Shown here one piece after another: positions 1-5,184 of a stretch of DNA of 36,231 nucleotides. A program made the position numbers and the translations under genes. The stretch spans positions 1 to 36,231 of the IMG/VR virus record IMGVR_UViG_3300030107_008116, one strand, 5' to 3'. Numbering within the stretch: position 1 is the stretch's first letter; each line of letters opens with the position of its first letter. The notes under the pieces are model-generated. The model was not told where the DNA came from. It saw only the letters and a program-made list of their open reading frames with translations, and did not search any database. This stretch comes from a virus.

Positions 1-48
1 GATAAGATGGTAAGATGTACGGTGTGGAATTATGATGATTTAGGGTAA
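1..48 (+). CDS. Possible 3' end of a gene entering the window
   Basis: Frame 1 is open from the first base to a TAA at 46-48 (15 codons ending NYDDLG). The other two + frames stop within 13 bases. This is too short to identify and may be chance. Confidence 0.25.
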   Translation, partial: DKMVRCTVWNYDDLG

Positions 49-100
49 GTTATGGTTTTGATTCCCAAGAAACTATTTACATCATAAGGGAGGACTCAAG

Positions 101-199
101 ATGAATTTTATACACAAAGTGGTCAATATGTTCAACAAAAAGCATTGCTGCTGTTGTTGTGGTTGTTGCGAGTGCGATAAGGGATGTTGCGAACAATGA
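101..199 (+). CDS. Cysteine-rich microprotein, 32 residues
   Basis: ATG at 101 follows a good Shine-Dalgarno (GGGAGG, about 88-93). The stop overlaps the next ATG as ATGA (196-199), so the two genes look translationally coupled. The product has a short N-terminal part (MNFIHKVVNMFNKKH) and then a tail with 10 cysteines in 17 residues: five consecutive Cys, G, CC, E, C, DKG, CC. No secretion signal is evident, so metal binding in the cytoplasm is more likely than disulfide bonding. It does not match a named metallothionein that I recognise. The TGY-rich DNA could also be a slipped triplet repeat, but the ribosome site and ATGA overlap argue that it is translated. Confidence 0.6.
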   Translation: MNFIHKVVNMFNKKHCCCCCGCCECDKGCCEQ

Positions 200-573
200 A
201 AATATCAAAATCACACCTGAAAAGGCTCATTAAGGAAGAAGTGGAACAACAAAGACCACAAGAAGCAAAAATGCTGGCCGTTAGTGCGGTTGAGGAATTT
301 AGAGAGGCAGGTTCAAAAGCCCTCAATATGCTTGTAAAGCTTATTGGTGATGGCCAATCACCTGGCGAACTACAGAAACAGATGAAATTAGAGAAAAACC
401 CTAACGAGATAGAATCTACGGTCGATATGGCACAAAAGGCCATTGATATGGTAGCAGCCATTAACCGTGTTGACAGCATTTATAAAAATGATCACTCTTC
501 ACCAAGTTTTGATTTCTCAGGGCAAGTTAGAGATTTGAAAAAAGCTCTTGGTAAAACTCTTATTGGTGAATAA
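196..573 (+). CDS. Small charged protein of unknown function
   Basis: 125 residues from the ATG at 196; an in-frame ATG at 184 lies inside the preceding gene and is less likely. The N-terminus MKISKSHLKRLIKEEVEQQ has the 'MKI-K-L-R-IKEE' look that recurs at the start of many uncultured marine phage proteins of unknown function. The rest is predicted to be mostly helical (VEEFREAG, ALNMLVKLIGDG, ESTVDMAQKAIDMVAAI) with no signal peptide or membrane segment. It is coupled to the cysteine-rich peptide by an ATGA overlap. Function unknown; it could be a virion-internal or helical scaffold-type protein, but nothing in the sequence proves this. Confidence 0.7.
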   Translation: MKISKSHLKRLIKEEVEQQRPQEAKMLAVSAVEEFREAGSKALNMLVKLIGDGQSPGELQKQMKLEKNPNEIESTVDMAQKAIDMVAAINRVDSIYKNDHSSPSFDFSGQVRDLKKALGKTLIGE

Positions 574-615
574 CACCCAAACACCCCCCAAAAAAAGTTC
601 GACTAACTCACACAT

Positions 616-660
616 GAGGCAAAAAACCTTGACAAAATCCTTCTTAAGGTGCAACAATAA
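616..660 (+). pseudogene. Remnant C-terminus of a second pentapeptide-repeat gene
   Basis: The frame ending at TAA 658-660 reads AKNLDKILLKVQQ, closely matching the C-terminal end of the intact pentapeptide gene just downstream (VKNLDKVVLRV). No pentapeptide repeats or start codon precede it. I read it as the surviving tail of a tandem copy whose body has been deleted. Its TTGACA (629-634) may also act as the -35 element of the next gene. Confidence 0.5.
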
Positions 661-707
661 GCACCATGAAGATCAAGGGCCATGAGGTTAAACCAGGTGC
701 AAACCTC
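622..707 (+). repeat. Diverged direct repeat, upstream copy
   Basis: Aligns without gaps at an offset of 386 bases to 1008-1093, roughly 70% identical by eye. It spans the end of one pentapeptide gene copy, the TTGACA box, the spacer and the first codons (MKIKGHEVK versus MKVNGYEIK) of the next. Confidence 0.6.
629..658 (+). promoter_or_regulatory. Possible promoter of the pentapeptide gene
   Basis: TTGACA (629-634), 18-base spacer, AACAAT (653-658), then 7 bases to the ATG at 666. The -35 is perfect and the -10 is poor. AAGGTG at 646-651 is too far upstream to be a good Shine-Dalgarno. Similar spacing occurs before uvsE and the 55-residue gene at 2451. Confidence 0.4.
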
Positions 708-1040
708 CAAGGCGCAGACCTTACAGGCGCAAACCTCCAATGTACAGACCTCCGAGGCGCAGACCTCCAAGGAACAAACCTCACAGGCGCAAAGCTTGAA
801 TGGGCGTGGCTCAAAGGAGCAAACCTCCAGGGTGCAAACCTCCAAGGTGTAGGCCTCCTAAATGCAAACCTCCGAGATGTAAACCTCAAAAAAGCAAACC
901 TCCAAGGCGCAAACCTCCAAGGTACAGACCTCAAAGGTGCCGACCTCCAAGCTGCAATCCTTTCCCCAGACACAATCTGGAAGTTCTCAAAAGAACTCTC
1001 AGCAGTAAAGAACCTTGACAAAGTCGTCCTTAGGGTGTAA
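666..1040 (+). CDS. Pentapeptide-repeat protein
   Basis: 124 residues. After MKIKGHEVKPG there are about 15 consecutive five-residue units of A(D/N)LQG type (ANLQG, ADLTG, ANLQC, TDLRG and so on) to about residue 90, which should fold as a right-handed quadrilateral beta-helix. A non-repeat tail follows (PDTIWKFSKELSAVKNLDK). Some pentapeptide proteins such as MfpA/Qnr mimic DNA and bind gyrase, but many have no known role, and this one is not strongly acidic like MfpA. The coding DNA has an obvious 15-base periodicity. It is flanked by decayed copies of its own ends (616-660 and 1052-1123), so the locus once held at least two or three tandem copies. Confidence 0.85.
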   Translation: MKIKGHEVKPGANLQGADLTGANLQCTDLRGADLQGTNLTGAKLEWAWLKGANLQGANLQGVGLLNANLRDVNLKKANLQGANLQGTDLKGADLQAAILSPDTIWKFSKELSAVKNLDKVVLRV

Positions 1041-1093
1041 TGATAGGAACCATGAAGGTTAACGGTTATGAGATCAAGTCAGATGCATCCCTT
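1008..1093 (+). repeat. Diverged direct repeat, downstream copy
   Basis: Partner of 622-707. It covers the last codons of the intact pentapeptide gene, a conserved TTGACA (1015-1020), TAATGAT (1038-1044) and the start of the remnant reading frame at 1052. Confidence 0.6.
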
Positions 1094-1123
1094 TTTACAC
1101 TTAAAAAACCTATAGAGATGTGA
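1052..1123 (+). pseudogene. Truncated pentapeptide-gene start, 23 codons
   Basis: ATG at 1052 after TAGGA. The reading frame MKVNGYEIKSDASLFTLKK matches the first residues of the intact gene (MKIKGHEVKPGANLQGADL), loses the repeat pattern after about 15 residues and stops at 1121-1123. It is the 5' stump of a further tandem copy. It may still be translated, but a function is unlikely. Confidence 0.55.
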
Positions 1124-1135
1124 GATAACTGAGAT

Positions 1136-1543
1136 ATGATCGTAACATTTGACTTTGATAACACCCTGACCCTAACACGAGCCACATGGGACAAGGAAGG
1201 ATTCCTTGAGGATGAAGAATATATTGGACCAAACGAAAAGATGATTCAATACTTGAAAAATGCTGTCTCTTTAGGTCATAAGGTGCTTGTTGTTAGTTCT
1301 CGCCGCGCAGAATTACTAGAGGACACAAAAAATAAACTAAAGGAGTTTGGAATCCTTCAGTTACTAAATGGCGTTCACCACACAAATGAAGAGTGGAAAG
1401 CAGATTGGTGTTTGGAAAACAAAGTTATGACCAACAAGCACTTTGATGACGACAAGGAAGAGCTTAAAAGATTCAAGTTGGTCATGCCCGAAACGGAAAC
1501 AATTCTAGTCCCGCTCCATCCCTCCTGGAAAGGTGTAGACTAG
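1136..1543 (+). CDS. HAD-superfamily phosphatase-like protein
   Basis: 135 residues. HAD motif I is FDFDNTLT at residues 4-11 (nucleophile D5, second Asp D7). Motif II is the Ser of LVVSSR near residue 54, after a helix typical of the fold. An acidic motif IV candidate is HFDDDKEE near residue 102. The size fits a capless HAD hydrolase such as phage polynucleotide-5'/3'-phosphatase-like or sugar/nucleotide phosphatase proteins; the substrate cannot be told. It sits among small accessory genes, 4 bases ahead of an SH3-like gene. Confidence 0.75.
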   Translation: MIVTFDFDNTLTLTRATWDKEGFLEDEEYIGPNEKMIQYLKNAVSLGHKVLVVSSRRAELLEDTKNKLKEFGILQLLNGVHHTNEEWKADWCLENKVMTNKHFDDDKEELKRFKLVMPETETILVPLHPSWKGVD

Positions 1544-1547
1544 AGCA

Positions 1548-1784
1548 ATGGAAGAGGATTTTGGCCACAAATTTAACAAGGGAGACCTGGTAACATTTAA
1601 GTCAAACGAAGAGTATGGTAAGATTTACTACGGCATTGTAACTTACATCACTGAGCCCCCTATCATCGATCATGCAGGGGGGCTACAAGTAAGATGGAAT
1701 GATGGAGTTATTGCAACCTACTCCTTTACTCGCGAAGACCACAGAGCAATAGCGAGAAATATTAAAATCGTTTCTTGCGAATAA
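1548..1784 (+). CDS. Small SH3-like barrel protein, KGDLV family
   Basis: 78 residues, beginning 4 bases after the HAD gene. The core KFNKGDLVTFKSNEEYGK followed by beta strands (YYGIVTYI, GGLQVRWNDGVIATYSF) looks like a small SH3/KOW-type barrel. The same KGD start occurs in the genes at 4960 and 10302, so the phage carries a small paralogous family. Function unknown. Confidence 0.65.
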   Translation: MEEDFGHKFNKGDLVTFKSNEEYGKIYYGIVTYITEPPIIDHAGGLQVRWNDGVIATYSFTREDHRAIARNIKIVSCE

Positions 1785-1795
1785 GGAAAGAAAAT

Positions 1796-1879
1796 ATGAA
1801 CGCAAAAGATTACCTACTAGAATTCACCCTCTACACAGGGTTTATTTTTTATTGGATTGGCTTTACCAACATGGCATAA
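1796..1879 (+). CDS. Membrane microprotein, 27 residues
   Basis: ATG at 1796 has a strong AAGGAAAG ribosome site about 6 bases upstream. The product MNAKDYLLEFTLYTGFIFYW continues IGFTNMA: an acidic/polar start and one hydrophobic segment of about 15 residues. It lies just ahead of the lipoprotein gene. Could be a small inner-membrane peptide; otherwise unrecognised. Confidence 0.45.
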   Translation: MNAKDYLLEFTLYTGFIFYWIGFTNMA

Positions 1880-1887
1880 GAAAGAAT

Positions 1888-2391
1888 ATGATGAACAAAA
1901 AAAATATCATTACTATCGCTCTATTTTTTAACACTGGCTGTGTGCCGCCCAATTGCGACTCCGACACACAAGGAGCAGTCCTGCACTGTGGGATATTGTG
2001 CGAAGATGTCTGTATGTCTACCCACGAGTCAAGCGACATTACTGATCAATGTATTGATGAGTGTCTTGCGAGACAATGTTCTGACGCCATAAACAAAAAT
2101 GTAGAGAAGAGCTACAATACCTTTAGCGGCGCACCCTCTAGTTTCGGAATGAGAGGGACCCTTTCAGGCACTGAAGTTTTCGATGCGGGCGTTGCTGACT
2201 CGGGAGATTTTTTCGATGCCAGCCCAACAATGCAAGAGGACGCCGGGTCTTCAGATGTTGGGGCCCATGACGCAGGATTATTGGATTCGAGCGTTCCTAC
2301 AGGAAAAGCTTGCTATGTCGCATGCCTGGAGGGTGAAATATACCCTCAATGTGGCGGTCAGCCACTTTGTTGCGAAGAATCCTGCTCTTAA
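1888..2391 (+). CDS. Cysteine-rich secreted lipoprotein with Asp-Ala-Gly linker
   Basis: 167 residues from ATG 1888 (a second ATG follows at 1891). The N-terminus MMNKKNIITIALFFNTGC has a short basic n-region, hydrophobic core and TGC, suggesting a lipid-modified Cys18, though -3 is Asn rather than Leu. The mature part is disulfide-type rich (CVPPNC, CGILCEDVC, CIDEC, CYVAC, CCEESC). Between two cysteine blocks is a low-complexity stretch with repeated DAG/DAS units (FDAGVADSG, EDAGSSDVG, HDAGLLDSS). Such linkers after a lipobox are typical of Myxococcota and Bradymonadota surface lipoproteins. In a phage this could be a host-derived gene that alters the cell surface, for example superinfection exclusion; this is inference. 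Confidence 0.65.
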   Translation: MMNKKNIITIALFFNTGCVPPNCDSDTQGAVLHCGILCEDVCMSTHESSDITDQCIDECLARQCSDAINKNVEKSYNTFSGAPSSFGMRGTLSGTEVFDAGVADSGDFFDASPTMQEDAGSSDVGAHDAGLLDSSVPTGKACYVACLEGEIYPQCGGQPLCCEESCS

Positions 2392-2412
2392 GAATAAGTG
2401 TGGATAAAATAG

Positions 2413-2441
2413 TTGACACTGATGAGTTATTGTGACATATT
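2413..2441 (+). promoter_or_regulatory. Sigma-70-like promoter, near-leaderless
   Basis: TTGACA (2413-2418), 17-base spacer, CATATT (2436-2441), then 9 bases to the ATG at 2451. No Shine-Dalgarno lies between, so the transcript would begin at or 2-3 bases before the start codon. Confidence 0.55.
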
Positions 2442-2450
2442 TTATCCATC

Positions 2451-2618
2451 ATGAAGCGCACAAAAAAGAGAAATAAAGTCTCTGTGTTCAGGAGCGGGGC
2501 CGAAGCTAACACCTTCTTTAAAAGGAAGGCCGGGGTACACACAAATAAGCGCCTTAACAAAAAAGGTGTTAGCTTCAGGGGCGACGTGATTAACAACATT
2601 ATTAAGGAATATGAGTAG
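2451..2618 (+). CDS. Small basic protein, 55 residues
   Basis: Reads MKRTKKRNKVSVFRSGAEAN and continues to KEYE, with a stop at 2616-2618. It is strongly basic (about 16 Lys/Arg), with an SGAEANTFFKRKAGVHTNKR core. The start is set by the promoter directly upstream; there is no Shine-Dalgarno. Its charge suggests nucleic-acid binding. Not recognised. The GTG of the next small gene overlaps its stop by one base. Confidence 0.55.
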   Translation: MKRTKKRNKVSVFRSGAEANTFFKRKAGVHTNKRLNKKGVSFRGDVINNIIKEYE

Positions 2619-2701
2619 TGAACTATTTTAAAGATGCTATCGGACTTATAGTGCTATCAGCCATAACATATTTGGTTGTAGTTCTGGCTTTCTCGCTTTA
2701 G
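2618..2701 (+). CDS. Single-helix membrane microprotein, 27 residues
   Basis: GTG at 2618 shares a base with the preceding TAG, and AAGGA lies about 10 bases upstream. After NYFKDA the product is almost wholly hydrophobic (IGLIVLSAITYLVVVLAFSL), enough for one membrane helix. It ends 6 bases before the tRNA-Ile gene. Function unknown. Confidence 0.4.
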   Translation: MNYFKDAIGLIVLSAITYLVVVLAFSL

Positions 2702-2707
2702 GAAATA

Positions 2708-2800
2708 GGGACCATAGCTCAGTTGGTTAGAGCAACCGGCTTATACCCGGTGTAGCGTCTGATAAGCGCAAGGTCGTGGGTTCGAGTCCCACTGGTCCCA
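2708..2800 (+). tRNA. tRNA-Ile (anticodon TAT)
   Basis: A 93-base cloverleaf: acceptor GGGACCA/TGGTCCC, D-arm GCTC/GAGC, anticodon stem ACCGG/CCGGT with loop CTTATAC (anticodon TAT, reads AUA), T-arm GTGGG/CCCAC, discriminator A. CCA is not encoded. The variable region is 24 bases, able to form a 4-bp stem (GCGT/GCGC), against 4-5 bases in a normal tRNA-Ile. It would serve the AUA codons common in this AT-rich genome. Confidence 0.85.
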
Positions 2801-2851
2801 TCGCTCTTTTATAAAGAAATAGATTTGTGTTAATATAGTTTGGTGATGTTT

Positions 2852-2924
2852 TCCGGAATAGCTCAGTTGGTAGAGCGGGTGGCTGTTAACCACTAGGTCG
2901 GGGGTTCGAGCCCCTCTTCCGGAG
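2852..2924 (+). tRNA. tRNA-Asn (anticodon GTT)
   Basis: Acceptor TCCGGAA/TTCCGGA, D-arm with AGCTCAGTTGGTAGAGC, anticodon loop CTGTTAA (GTT), T-loop TTCGAGC, discriminator G, no encoded CCA. Standard 73-base form. Confidence 0.93.
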
Positions 2925-2951
2925 TTAGAAAAGTGATAGGAGAGAAAACAT

Positions 2952-3329
2952 ATGCGACATCTTGATTTGGCAAAGAAGATTGCAAAAAAATCCACACACA
3001 ACAAGAGTCGACATGGGGCGGTTTTGGTTCGAGGGGGATCAGTGCTAAACTTCTCAGAAAACTCTAACCGATTTACGAAATTTGGGCAGCGTTTTATCCC
3101 ATTTGGTCAAGATTGGAGGAGACCACATCATGCAGAAGTTGGCTGTATCCTAGGCCTACCCAAGAGCGCAACCAAGGGGGCTACTATTTATGTTGCTCGG
3201 ATTGGTAAGGATGGAAAGACAAAAAATTCTAAACCTTGTCAAGTGTGTCAAACCGTGCTAAAGCATGTGGGAGTCAAAAGAGCAATTTATACAATAGATG
3301 AAAAGACTTGGGGCTGTATGAAGCTATAA
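2952..3329 (+). CDS. Cytidine/dCMP deaminase-like protein
   Basis: 125 residues, ATG 2952 after GGAGAG. It has the zinc-deaminase signature: HAEVGCI (His ligand and Glu proton shuttle, near residues 60-66) and KPCQVC (two Cys ligands, near residues 94-99), preceded by a strand SRHGAVLVRGGSVL. The length suits a compact CDA-fold enzyme. Phages commonly carry dCMP deaminases for dTTP supply. Unlike typical dCMP deaminases, the HAE and PCxxC motifs lie close together, so the substrate (dCMP, cytidine or an RNA base) stays open. Confidence 0.75.
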   Translation: MRHLDLAKKIAKKSTHNKSRHGAVLVRGGSVLNFSENSNRFTKFGQRFIPFGQDWRRPHHAEVGCILGLPKSATKGATIYVARIGKDGKTKNSKPCQVCQTVLKHVGVKRAIYTIDEKTWGCMKL

Positions 3330-3347
3330 GTTCTTAGAGGTTTCATA

Positions 3348-3530
3348 ATGAATGATAGAACGGAAATCATAGAGATGCTCGAAAGAGCGGGCATCGAATA
3401 TGAAGATATGGGTGATCTGCTGATTACGGTAGATGATGGCGAAGTAGAGTTTCACTTCTACGATGACGGAAGCTTGGATCGAATTACGGAGCGTCTTTAT
3501 CCACGATATGATTATTCCACAGCACAGTAA
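3348..3530 (+). CDS. Small acidic protein, 60 residues
   Basis: ATG 3348. The product starts with an amphipathic helix (MNDRTEIIEMLERAGIEYED) followed by beta-like segments (DLLITVDDGEVEFHFYDDGS) and is very acidic. It resembles other short phage proteins with an 'EFHFDxDGSL' strand, but no named family comes to mind. It sits between the deaminase and a small membrane protein. Confidence 0.6.
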   Translation: MNDRTEIIEMLERAGIEYEDMGDLLITVDDGEVEFHFYDDGSLDRITERLYPRYDYSTAQ

Positions 3531-3532
3531 CA

Positions 3533-3679
3533 ATGTTAAAAAAAATATTAGCAAATTTTATTAAGAATAGGATAGGAAATGCACTTTTCTCAGCTCTTGC
3601 AGGGTCTGGTATTCTGATTATGGTTATGGTCATTTATTTTTGGGCCATTTATCAAATGATTAGCGAAAAAAAGACTTAA
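3533..3679 (+). CDS. Small membrane protein, 48 residues
   Basis: ATG 3533, 2 bases after the previous stop. A basic N-terminal helix (MLKKILANFIKNRIGNALF) precedes one strong transmembrane segment (GILIMVMVIYFWAIYQM) and a short charged tail (ISEKKT). Unrecognised. A small inner-membrane protein of holin-like or exclusion type is possible but unsupported. Confidence 0.5.
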   Translation: MLKKILANFIKNRIGNALFSALAGSGILIMVMVIYFWAIYQMISEKKT

Positions 3680-3751
3680 ATTGCTATATTTTTGTGCTAT
3701 AGTTAACAAAAACAATAAAAAAATATCTCGAAAGGTAGTTAATAAAGAGCC

Positions 3752-3967
3752 ATGTATTCACTTAATTCTTCCTTAATTAAATCTTATGATTACAATAGTG
3801 ATTCTAAGGTCTTAAAAATCTCTTTTGTGGATAATGCAGAAGTGGCTTATGACTTTGAAGGTGTGCCCGAGCCTCTTTTTCAAGAATTTCGGGCATCGAA
3901 TAGCAAGGGTCGGTTCTTCAATAGCAGTATTCGAGGTCGTTTCCCCGCGACCAAAGCTGTTGTCTGA
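3752..3967 (+). CDS. KTSC-domain protein
   Basis: 71 residues forming essentially one KTSC domain: SSLIKSYDYNSDSKVLKISF, then AYDFEGVPEPLFQEF and the conserved end SKGRFFNSSIRGRF. KTSC proteins are common in phages and bacteria, sometimes fused to lysyl-tRNA synthetase or nucleic-acid enzymes, and may bind RNA or DNA; their role is unproven. A possible promoter (TTGCTA at 3681, TATAGT at 3698) precedes it and a clear terminator follows. Confidence 0.85.
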   Translation: MYSLNSSLIKSYDYNSDSKVLKISFVDNAEVAYDFEGVPEPLFQEFRASNSKGRFFNSSIRGRFPATKAVV

Positions 3968-4013
3968 TTCTATAAAATCTAGCATCGCTGTGGATGCAAT
4001 GTTTAAGATTTTT

Positions 4014-4044
4014 AAGGCACCTTTAACGAGGTGCCTTTTTTTTT
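4014..4044 (+). terminator. Rho-independent terminator
   Basis: A 9-bp perfect stem AAGGCACCT/AGGTGCCTT with a 6-base loop (TTAACG), and a run of nine T from 4036. It ends the transcript of the KTSC gene. Confidence 0.9.
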
Positions 4045-4089
4045 ATCTTAAAGTATGGTATGAGATAGTTACTGTAAGGAACACAAAAA

Positions 4090-4491
4090 GTGAAAAAGTG
4101 CTCTGATATATATGATAAGTACCCACAACTCTTTATAAAGAATTGTATTGATTGCGAATCTGGATGGTATGACATAATAGACCACATGTGTGCCGCAATT
4201 CAAGTGTACTTAGAGCACGAGCTGGCAGACGAAGAGATCGACCCCTATTTCACTTCTATTAAGGAAAAGTTCGGTATCTTACGGATAGAGGTACAAAACG
4301 CTGATAAGGTCATCAACACTATCGTTAAAGGGTGCGAGAAATTAAGTTGCCAAATATGCGAATATTGCGGAAGAGATGGGGAGCTATATTGCTCTTCTAG
4401 ATACAAGAATTGGAGCCACTATAAAACCCTTTGTCTAGACCACGCAATCGAACTTTTCTACTATAGACTCTGGAGAGAAGAGGACTTCTGA
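4090..4491 (+). CDS. Conserved phage protein with zinc-finger-like cysteines
   Basis: 133 residues from GTG 4090 (AAGGAAC about 10 bases upstream). The order of motifs matches a widespread uncharacterised phage/bacterial family: YPQLF, then ESGWYDIIDHMC, then IKEKFGILRIEV, then CEYCGRDGELYC and finally KTLCLDHA. The CxxC and later Cys/His could bind zinc. No function is known for the family. It is transcribed toward the second tRNA cluster. Confidence 0.7.
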   Translation: MKKCSDIYDKYPQLFIKNCIDCESGWYDIIDHMCAAIQVYLEHELADEEIDPYFTSIKEKFGILRIEVQNADKVINTIVKGCEKLSCQICEYCGRDGELYCSSRYKNWSHYKTLCLDHAIELFYYRLWREEDF

Positions 4492-4502
4492 GCTTTTTCC
4501 CC

Positions 4503-4530
4503 TTGACTTTTGGGAAAAATTTGATACTAT
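4503..4530 (+). promoter_or_regulatory. Promoter for the second tRNA cluster
   Basis: TTGACT (4503-4508), 16-base spacer, TACTAT (4525-4530). The expected start near 4537 lies about 11 bases before tRNA-Met. Confidence 0.6.
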
Positions 4531-4547
4531 GTCCTTACTTTGTTGAC

Positions 4548-4620
4548 GGGGTTATAGCTCAGCGGTAAGAGCAGTTGGCTCATAACCAATTGGTCGGGGG
4601 TTCGAACCCCTCTAACCCCA
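4548..4620 (+). tRNA. tRNA-Met (anticodon CAT)
   Basis: Acceptor GGGGTTA/TAACCCC, D-arm GCTCAGCGGTAAGAGC, anticodon loop CTCATAA (CAT), T-loop TTCGAAC, discriminator A, no encoded CCA. The paired first acceptor base argues for elongator Met rather than initiator. A lysidine-modified Ile2 cannot be excluded, but the separate tRNA-Ile(TAT) makes it less likely. Confidence 0.88.
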
Positions 4621-4622
4621 TT

Positions 4623-4705
4623 GCTCACATGGTGGAATAGGTAGACACGGAAGATTTAAAATCTTTTGCCTTAAAGGCGTGTGGGTTCAAGTCCCTCTGT
4701 GAGCA
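4623..4705 (+). tRNA. tRNA-Leu (anticodon TAA)
   Basis: Acceptor GCTCACA/TGTGAGC, anticodon stem GAAGA/TCTTT around loop TTTAAAA (TAA), a long variable arm (TGCCTTAAAGGCG) as expected for Leu, T-loop TTCAAGT, discriminator A. It starts 2 bases after tRNA-Met. Confidence 0.92.
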
Positions 4706-4710
4706 TCACC

Positions 4711-4848
4711 ATGAAGATACTTATTTATTTATTGAGAAAAATAATCAGGCGTAACGTTAACCCAAAAATGATGTGCGATAAGTGCATACAAGATTATACA
4801 TTCCAAACAAAAGATGGAAAAATGTTATGCGATGATTGCCTAGAGTAG
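4711..4848 (+). CDS. Small zinc-ribbon protein, 45 residues
   Basis: ATG 4711. The N-terminal MKILIYLLRKIIRRNVN is hydrophobic/basic and could be membrane-associated. It is followed by two knuckles, CDKC and CDDC, 14 residues apart, which form a compact treble-clef or ribbon-type zinc site. The gene sits in the tRNA cluster and has no clear ribosome site, so it may be read from the tRNA transcript. Unrecognised family. Confidence 0.5.
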   Translation: MKILIYLLRKIIRRNVNPKMMCDKCIQDYTFQTKDGKMLCDDCLE

Positions 4849-4856
4849 TAGTGTGA

Positions 4857-4930
4857 GCCATCGTAGCTCAGCAGGATAGAGCAGCGGCCTTCTAAGCCGA
4901 CGGTCAGGGGTTCAAATCCTCTCGATGGCG
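4857..4930 (+). tRNA. tRNA-Arg (anticodon TCT)
   Basis: Acceptor GCCATCG/CGATGGC, D-arm GCTCAGCAGGATAGAGC, anticodon loop CTTCTAA (TCT, reads AGA), T-loop TTCAAAT, discriminator G, no CCA encoded. AGA/AGG are the favoured arginine codons in the surrounding genes. Confidence 0.92.
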
Positions 4931-4959
4931 TTTAACTTATTGAAAAAATAAGAATAGAT

Positions 4960-5172
4960 ATGGAAACAAGATTTAAAAGGGGAGATTTCATCAAGTCCAC
5001 GTGTGGAGATCGTGGAATCGTAGTCGAAGTTGGTCTTCGACCAGACGAAAATGTTCCAGGATTCTACGCATACTGGTTCCAGGAAGCAATGTGCTTTTGG
5101 ATGAGTGATGATGAGCCACAGATCTCACTTATCACAGAGAAGAGAAGCGTTGACAAAAGTAGTCAAGATTGA
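4960..5172 (+). CDS. Small SH3-like protein, KGD family
   Basis: 70 residues. The start METRFKRGDFIKSTCGDRG is followed by strands (IVVEVGL, FYAYWFQEAMCFWMSD), giving a small SH3-like barrel. Related in its first strand to the genes at 1548 and 10302. Its 3' end contains the promoter of uvsE. Function unknown. Confidence 0.6.
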   Translation: METRFKRGDFIKSTCGDRGIVVEVGLRPDENVPGFYAYWFQEAMCFWMSDDEPQISLITEKRSVDKSSQD

Positions 5173-5178
5173 CATAAT
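5150..5178 (+). promoter_or_regulatory. Leaderless promoter of uvsE
   Basis: TTGACA (5150-5155), exact 17-base spacer, CATAAT (5173-5178), then 6 bases (GCACCC) to ATG 5185. A start 7 bases after the -10 falls on the A of ATG. No Shine-Dalgarno is present. Confidence 0.65.
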
Positions 5179-5184
5179 GCACCC

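Noticed and set aside
666-960. Short-period DNA repeats resembling a CRISPR or tandem repeat array
   Set aside because: The 15-base period matches the five-residue protein repeat exactly, units vary at third positions, and there are no spacers.
603-1021. Two Cys/Phe-rich reading frames on the - strand
   Set aside because: They are the complement of the 15-base-periodic pentapeptide gene; repeats keep several frames open by chance.
2741-3004. Reading frame of 87 codons on the - strand
   Set aside because: It runs antisense through two tRNA genes and the start of the deaminase gene; tRNA complements often give such frames.
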